The translations under genes and the position numbers were made by a program. 25,655 nucleotides of DNA, taken from contig JAEZXW010000014.1 of NCBI GenBank assembly GCA_023419515.1, positions 1-25,655 on the forward strand, written 5' to 3'. Under the pieces are notes generated by a model. It did no database searches. It was not told the DNA's origin and worked only from the letters and a program-made list of their open reading frames with translations. This document shows, piece by piece, positions 22,008-25,655 of the stretch. Source of the DNA: Actinomycetes bacterium (GTDB lineage Bacteria; Actinomycetota; Coriobacteriia; Coriobacteriales; JAEZXW01). Positions within the stretch are counted from its first letter, which is position 1; each line of letters begins with the position of its first letter.

Positions 22008-24560
22008 TTAGGACTTGCTTGTTTTTGATTTGGCAGCGCTTGTCTTGCGAGCAGTCGTGGACTTTTTGGCACGCGACTTGGTGCCAGTACGCGACTTGGT
22101 GCGCGATGCCTTCTTTTCTTTGCTCGGACAATCCATATTGACACAAATCTCCCACGGACCTCGATCAGTTTCGATGGTTACGACGGGAGCGGCGCATTCT
22201 GGGCAAGTCTTGCCCTCAGCGATCAGCTTGCCGCGAGCAGGCAGTGGATAGCTCACGCCACACTCTTCGTAGTTCTCGCAGCGGATAAAACGCTTGCCAG
22301 TACGTTCTGAGCGCTGGGCGATGAGTTTTGCCTTGCGCCCTGCCTCATGACAGACTGGGCACTCACCAACCTCGACATCGGGCTCTTGGTTAGTCACACA
22401 GCGTGGATTTACGCAGGTCTCATATGCTTTTGAGCGGAAGGGCTTGACCTTGACGCGAGGTGCGCCGCAGTGCGGACAGGGCTCCTCAAGCGGCTCGATC
22501 TTGCCCGTCGGCAGCGGGAAGGTCACATCGCAGTCGGGGTATCCCATACAGCCAATAAACGAGCTTCTCGTCTTTGCCGAGTTTTTGACCACGAGATCTT
22601 TGCCACAGGTTGGACACACGCCCACCTTGGCATCAGCCGTCACCGCATCGGCGATCGCCTCGCCCATATCCTCGGTGCGCTCGATAAGGGTCGTAAGCAC
22701 GCTGTTCAACATCGCGCGTGAGTGATTGACGGCATCATCCTGAGTTTCAGCACCGCGGGCAATCTCGTCCATCTCATGTTCAAGCGATGCGGTCATATCA
22801 GCACTTGTGATATGTGGCGCAAAACGATCCAGTGCTTCAATGATCGCCATACCGAGCTGCGAAGGCTCGATCGGGTCGTTCTTGAGGTATTTCACGTTAA
22901 AGAGACGCTCAATAATGGCGTGACGCGTTGACTTGGTGCCAAGACCGCGTTTTTCCATCTCCTGAATGAGCTTGCCCTGACTGTAGCGCGCGGGCGGCTC
23001 GGTCTGTTTTGCCTCAAGCACTGGGTCAGCAAATGAAATGCGATCACCTTGGCTTAACGCCGGCAGAAGTTCTTCCTTCTTGGTGCCGTAGTGGTAAATC
23101 GCGCGAAAACCTGGCTCGAGTGTCACATCACCCGAGGTCACAAAGGGCTCCCCTGCAGCCTCGGCAATCACTTTGGTGCCCTCGATCACTGCCGCATCGC
23201 CCAGCGTTGCCAAAAAACGACGAGCAACGAGGTTATAGAGCTTCCACGAAGCCGCATCGAGCGACTCGGGTGACGCCGGCGCAGTTGGGTGAATAGGTGG
23301 GTGATCAGTCTCCTGCTGCTTGCCGCGGGTTGGGTGCCACTCATCTTGGGTCAGGAGGTTTTGGCAATACGACGCATAGAGCGGGTTTTTTGCCAGCATG
23401 CTTACGGCACCCTTGAGGTTAAGTGAGTTTGGATAGACTGTGTTATCGACACGCGGATAGCTGATCAGACCGTCCATGTAGAGCGACTCAGCAATGCGCA
23501 TAGTGCGCGCGGGGCTCAAGCCAATGGCACTTGCCGCAGCCATGAGCGAGGTCGTATTAAACGGCGCAGGTGGTTGTTGCTTGCGCGCCTTTTTAGTTAC
23601 CTCAACAATCGTTGCCTCGTTTACACCTTGGACTGCCTGGTAAGCGGCCTCAGCCTGCGCCTCATCGTGAAAACGACCCTCTTGGTGGGTCAGCACAAAG
23701 CTCTCGGTCGCATCAGCGCCCGAAGCACCACCCTCGGCAATACTTCCCGTTGCCTTGATGACCCAGTAATCCTCAGGGATAAAGGCTTCGCGTTCCTTCT
23801 CGCGCTCAACGACAAGCGCAAGTGTTGGTGTTTGCACACGGCCAGCCGAGCGCACATTACCAAAACCGCTTGGGCGGGCAAGCGTGAGGTAACGAGTGAG
23901 CGCAGCACCCCAGATAAGATCAATGTGCTGACGGGTCTCACCAGCAGCCGCAAGGTTGGTGTCAAGCTCGACGAGGTTCTCAAATGCCTTGGTAACCTCA
24001 CCTGCTGTAAGCGCCGAATAACGAGCGCGGCTCACGGGCACATCGGGTGCCACCTCGCGAACCATCGCAAGCGCATCTGACCCAATGAGCTCGCCCTCGC
24101 GGTCAAAGTCGGTGGCGATCACCACAAAGTCAGCCTTTTTGGCAAGATTTTTTAAGGCACGGATGATTTCTTTTTCCTTGGGCTCTTTAAGCACTGGAGC
24201 CCACACGAGATACGGCAGCGCCTCGATCTTCCAGCCTTTAAGATCAACGCCGTCCACCATAAATGGCTTTTTCTTTTTGAACGGCGGTTGAGGAAGCGAC
24301 TCATCAACATATGGCGCATCAACAATCACGCCGTCCTTATCGACAGCCAGCCAGCCCGTCTTTTTGGTGTGCGTCAACGCCACCGGAAAATCGACAGCAA
24401 GAATGTGGCCCTTGAGACCAACACTCACCCATTCCTCACCATTGACCGCAAAGCGATAGCACGGCGTGTTATACACCTTGTCGGCCTTAGGTTTACCCGT
24501 CGCCAACAGACCTGCGATTTTTTGGGCGGCAATGTTTTTCTCAGTTACAACAAGTCTCAT
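22008..24560 (-). CDS. topA: Type IA DNA topoisomerase, archaeal-like, with four zinc repeats
   Basis: This enzyme relaxes negative supercoils by a 5'-phosphotyrosyl strand passage. The protein has 850 residues. TOPRIM: Glu7 (VVTEKNIAAQKIAG) and DFDREGELIG (Asp151, Asp153, Glu155). SAGRVQTPTL (238-247) and active-site Tyr368 in LISYPRVDNTVYP follow; the bacterial motif is YxRTDS and this one reads YPRVDN, closer to archaeal TopA. C-terminal zinc modules: Cys649/652/671/677, Cys695/698/716/721, Cys734/737/761/767, Cys786/789/806/811, then a Lys/Ser/Thr-rich tail (814-850). The ATG at 24560 is 8 nt after hypB; the binding site is weak. It may be an extra topoisomerase besides a standard TopA elsewhere. 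Confidence 0.92.
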   Translation of the reverse strand: MRLVVTEKNIAAQKIAGLLATGKPKADKVYNTPCYRFAVNGEEWVSVGLKGHILAVDFPVALTHTKKTGWLAVDKDGVIVDAPYVDESLPQPPFKKKKPFMVDGVDLKGWKIEALPYLVWAPVLKEPKEKEIIRALKNLAKKADFVVIATDFDREGELIGSDALAMVREVAPDVPVSRARYSALTAGEVTKAFENLVELDTNLAAAGETRQHIDLIWGAALTRYLTLARPSGFGNVRSAGRVQTPTLALVVEREKEREAFIPEDYWVIKATGSIAEGGASGADATESFVLTHQEGRFHDEAQAEAAYQAVQGVNEATIVEVTKKARKQQPPAPFNTTSLMAAASAIGLSPARTMRIAESLYMDGLISYPRVDNTVYPNSLNLKGAVSMLAKNPLYASYCQNLLTQDEWHPTRGKQQETDHPPIHPTAPASPESLDAASWKLYNLVARRFLATLGDAAVIEGTKVIAEAAGEPFVTSGDVTLEPGFRAIYHYGTKKEELLPALSQGDRISFADPVLEAKQTEPPARYSQGKLIQEMEKRGLGTKSTRHAIIERLFNVKYLKNDPIEPSQLGMAIIEALDRFAPHITSADMTASLEHEMDEIARGAETQDDAVNHSRAMLNSVLTTLIERTEDMGEAIADAVTADAKVGVCPTCGKDLVVKNSAKTRSSFIGCMGYPDCDVTFPLPTGKIEPLEEPCPHCGAPRVKVKPFRSKAYETCVNPRCVTNQEPDVEVGECPVCHEAGRKAKLIAQRSERTGKRFIRCENYEECGVSYPLPARGKLIAEGKTCPECAAPVVTIETDRGPWEICVNMDCPSKEKKASRTKSRTGTKSRAKKSTTARKTSAAKSKTSKS

Positions 24561-24568
24561 GGGCTCAA

Positions 24569-25243
24569 TTAAGCCTTTCGCTGTTTTTTGGTCGTAATCT
24601 CACCCTCAAGCCATGCGGCCCATTCATCAACACCCTCTTTGGTGCGGGCGCTGATAAAAAACTGTGCAGCCTGCGGGTTGAGATCGTCGATATGTGATTG
24701 ATAAAGGTCAACATCAAAGTCAAAGACAGGCAAGGTATCGACCTTGTTGACGATAAGCGCGCGTGATCCCTGAAAAATGCCAGGATACTTGAGGGGCTTA
24801 TCGTCGCCCTCAGGCACCGAAAGGATCATGACCTTGGCATCTTCACCAAGATCAAAGTCAACGGGACATACGAGGTTACCCACGTTTTCAAGGATGATGA
24901 GGTCGAGATTCTCAAGGTCAAGCACATCGATTGCCCGCGAGATCATCTGGGATTCAAGGTGGCACAAGCCTCCTGTATTGACTTGCACAGCGGGGATACC
25001 GAGCTCCTTGATCGTCTGCGCATCGACGTCTGAGGCAATGTCACCTTCGATTACAGCAATGTTGAACTTATCGCGGAGCGCCTCAATCGTGGCAATAATG
25101 GTCGAGGTCTTACCTGACCCCGGTGATGACATCAAATCGACCACAAAAACGCCGTGCTCAGCAAAGCGATCGCGGTTTTCTTGAGCGAGCTTTTGGTTCT
25201 TACTCAAGATGGGGTGATTAAGAGAAACGGTATGGTCAGCCAT
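24569..25243 (-). CDS. hypB: Hydrogenase nickel incorporation GTPase HypB
   Basis: HypB is a GTPase that helps deliver nickel to [NiFe] hydrogenase with HypA. The protein has 224 residues from the ATG at 25243, preceded by GAGGAGG; an upstream extension of the frame overlaps hypA and is rejected. P-loop SSPGSGKT (39-46), EGDIASDVDAQ, G-domain metal ligands Cys94-His95 (GGLCHLES) and Cys126 (NLVCPVDFDLGE), NKVD (166-169). The N-terminus has neither CxxCGC nor a His-rich stretch, so it has no obvious nickel store. One nt separates it from the hypA stop. Confidence 0.96.
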   Translation of the reverse strand: MADHTVSLNHPILSKNQKLAQENRDRFAEHGVFVVDLMSSPGSGKTSTIIATIEALRDKFNIAVIEGDIASDVDAQTIKELGIPAVQVNTGGLCHLESQMISRAIDVLDLENLDLIILENVGNLVCPVDFDLGEDAKVMILSVPEGDDKPLKYPGIFQGSRALIVNKVDTLPVFDFDVDLYQSHIDDLNPQAAQFFISARTKEGVDEWAAWLEGEITTKKQRKA

Positions 25244-25244
25244 A

Positions 25245-25607
25245 TCAAGCCTCCTCATTGTCGGGCAAATCGAGCTCGATCGCGCTGATCGCAAGTTCCT
25301 TACCCTTGTTGAGCGCGGTAAACCGAGAGCCGCATTCAGGGCAGCGCACATGAAGTCGATCGTGCTCAAAAACGGCCTGACACTCAGCGCAGGTAGACTC
25401 AGGGGTCACCGTGTTCACGATGAGATGAGCTCCCTGTGCCACGGTGTCGGCTGAAAGCGCCTCAAATGCAAATCGAAGCGATTCTTCAACCGCTTCGACC
25501 ATATCTCCTACTGTTAATGTAATTGCCGTCACACGCCGCGCCTTATGCTCACGCGCCACCGATTCGACCGTTTGCATCACTGAAGTCATCAGCGCAAACT
25601 CATGCAT
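25245..25607 (-). CDS. hypA: Hydrogenase maturation nickel metallochaperone HypA
   Basis: HypA hands nickel to the hydrogenase large subunit. The protein has 120 residues, the normal length. It starts with MHE (His2 is the nickel ligand). The zinc domain is CAEC...CPEC (Cys73, Cys76, Cys89, Cys92). ATG at 25607 with AAGGAG upstream. The hydrogenase itself and hypCDEF are not in the window and may lie beyond the right edge. Confidence 0.96.
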   Translation of the reverse strand: MHEFALMTSVMQTVESVAREHKARRVTAITLTVGDMVEAVEESLRFAFEALSADTVAQGAHLIVNTVTPESTCAECQAVFEHDRLHVRCPECGSRFTALNKGKELAISAIELDLPDNEEA

Positions 25608-25655
25608 TTGCCTGCTCCTTTTTGATCTTATGCGCCAGCACCACGCGGCTTAAAG

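Noticed and set aside
21973..22155. 61-codon upstream extension of mdh
   Set aside because: It overlaps the topA C-terminus and lies before a typical MDH start with a binding site.
25244..25369. 42-codon upstream extension of hypB
   Set aside because: It overlaps hypA in another frame; the ATG at 25243 has GAGGAGG and the conserved HypB start.
25600..25655. Possible C-terminal end of a gene upstream of hypA (frame ending LAHKIKKEQANA then TGA)
   Set aside because: Only 18 codons are visible and a second frame is also open; not enough to call a gene.

Overview
The window looks like a piece of an anaerobic, mid-GC actinobacterium of the class Coriobacteriia, close to the Eggerthellaceae or Cryptobacterium type. 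This placement is an inference, not a database result. It rests on the four-Cys (zinc) S14, the SecY N-terminus, the small DUF6110-like protein beside a metal ATPase, an archaeal-looking type IA topoisomerase, and malate dehydrogenase, a two-subunit iron-sulfur fumarase and HypAB side by side, as expected in fumarate-respiring, hydrogenase-bearing asaccharolytic anaerobes.

Layout. (1) 1-2098, minus: the N-terminal 699 residues of a secreted adhesin-like protein that runs off the left edge. (2) 2228-8908, minus: a ribosomal protein block in the order rplE-rpsN-rpsH-rplF-rplR-rpsE-rpmD-rplO-secY, a strong terminator, then adk-map and a second terminator. The usual outer neighbours (rplN/rplX upstream, infA/rpmJ/rpsM/rpoA downstream) are absent, so this is an isolated part of the spc cluster. 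It has its own promoter and a 5' leader with three consecutive hairpins. (3) 9126-11953, minus: an NSS-family sodium symporter and a metallo-beta-lactamase-fold hydrolase. (4) 12266-14752, plus: the only plus-strand genes, a small one-TM protein followed by a P1B-type metal ATPase. (5) 14791-14913: a bidirectional terminator and tRNA-Thr(CGT). (6) 14985-25607, minus: a long co-directional run read in the order hypA-hypB-topA-mdh-fumarase alpha-fumarase beta-tmk-holB-ricT-pnp. Most of its junctions overlap or nearly touch.

How they fit together. Mdh and the two fumarase subunits form the oxaloacetate-malate-fumarate branch that can feed fumarate respiration. HypAB insert nickel into a [NiFe] hydrogenase that could supply electrons. 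Tmk, HolB and TopA are DNA-metabolism genes locked into the same transcription unit. RicT and a purine nucleoside phosphorylase homologue with altered base-site residues close the run.

The signals most worth a second look are the rplE leader RNA in the split spc cluster, the imperfect inverted repeat just upstream of it, the small membrane protein/P1B ATPase pair, the PNP active-site changes, the Arg/Ser-rich RicT tail, and the archaeal-like topoisomerase. I saw no CRISPR array, insertion sequence, phage gene or origin.
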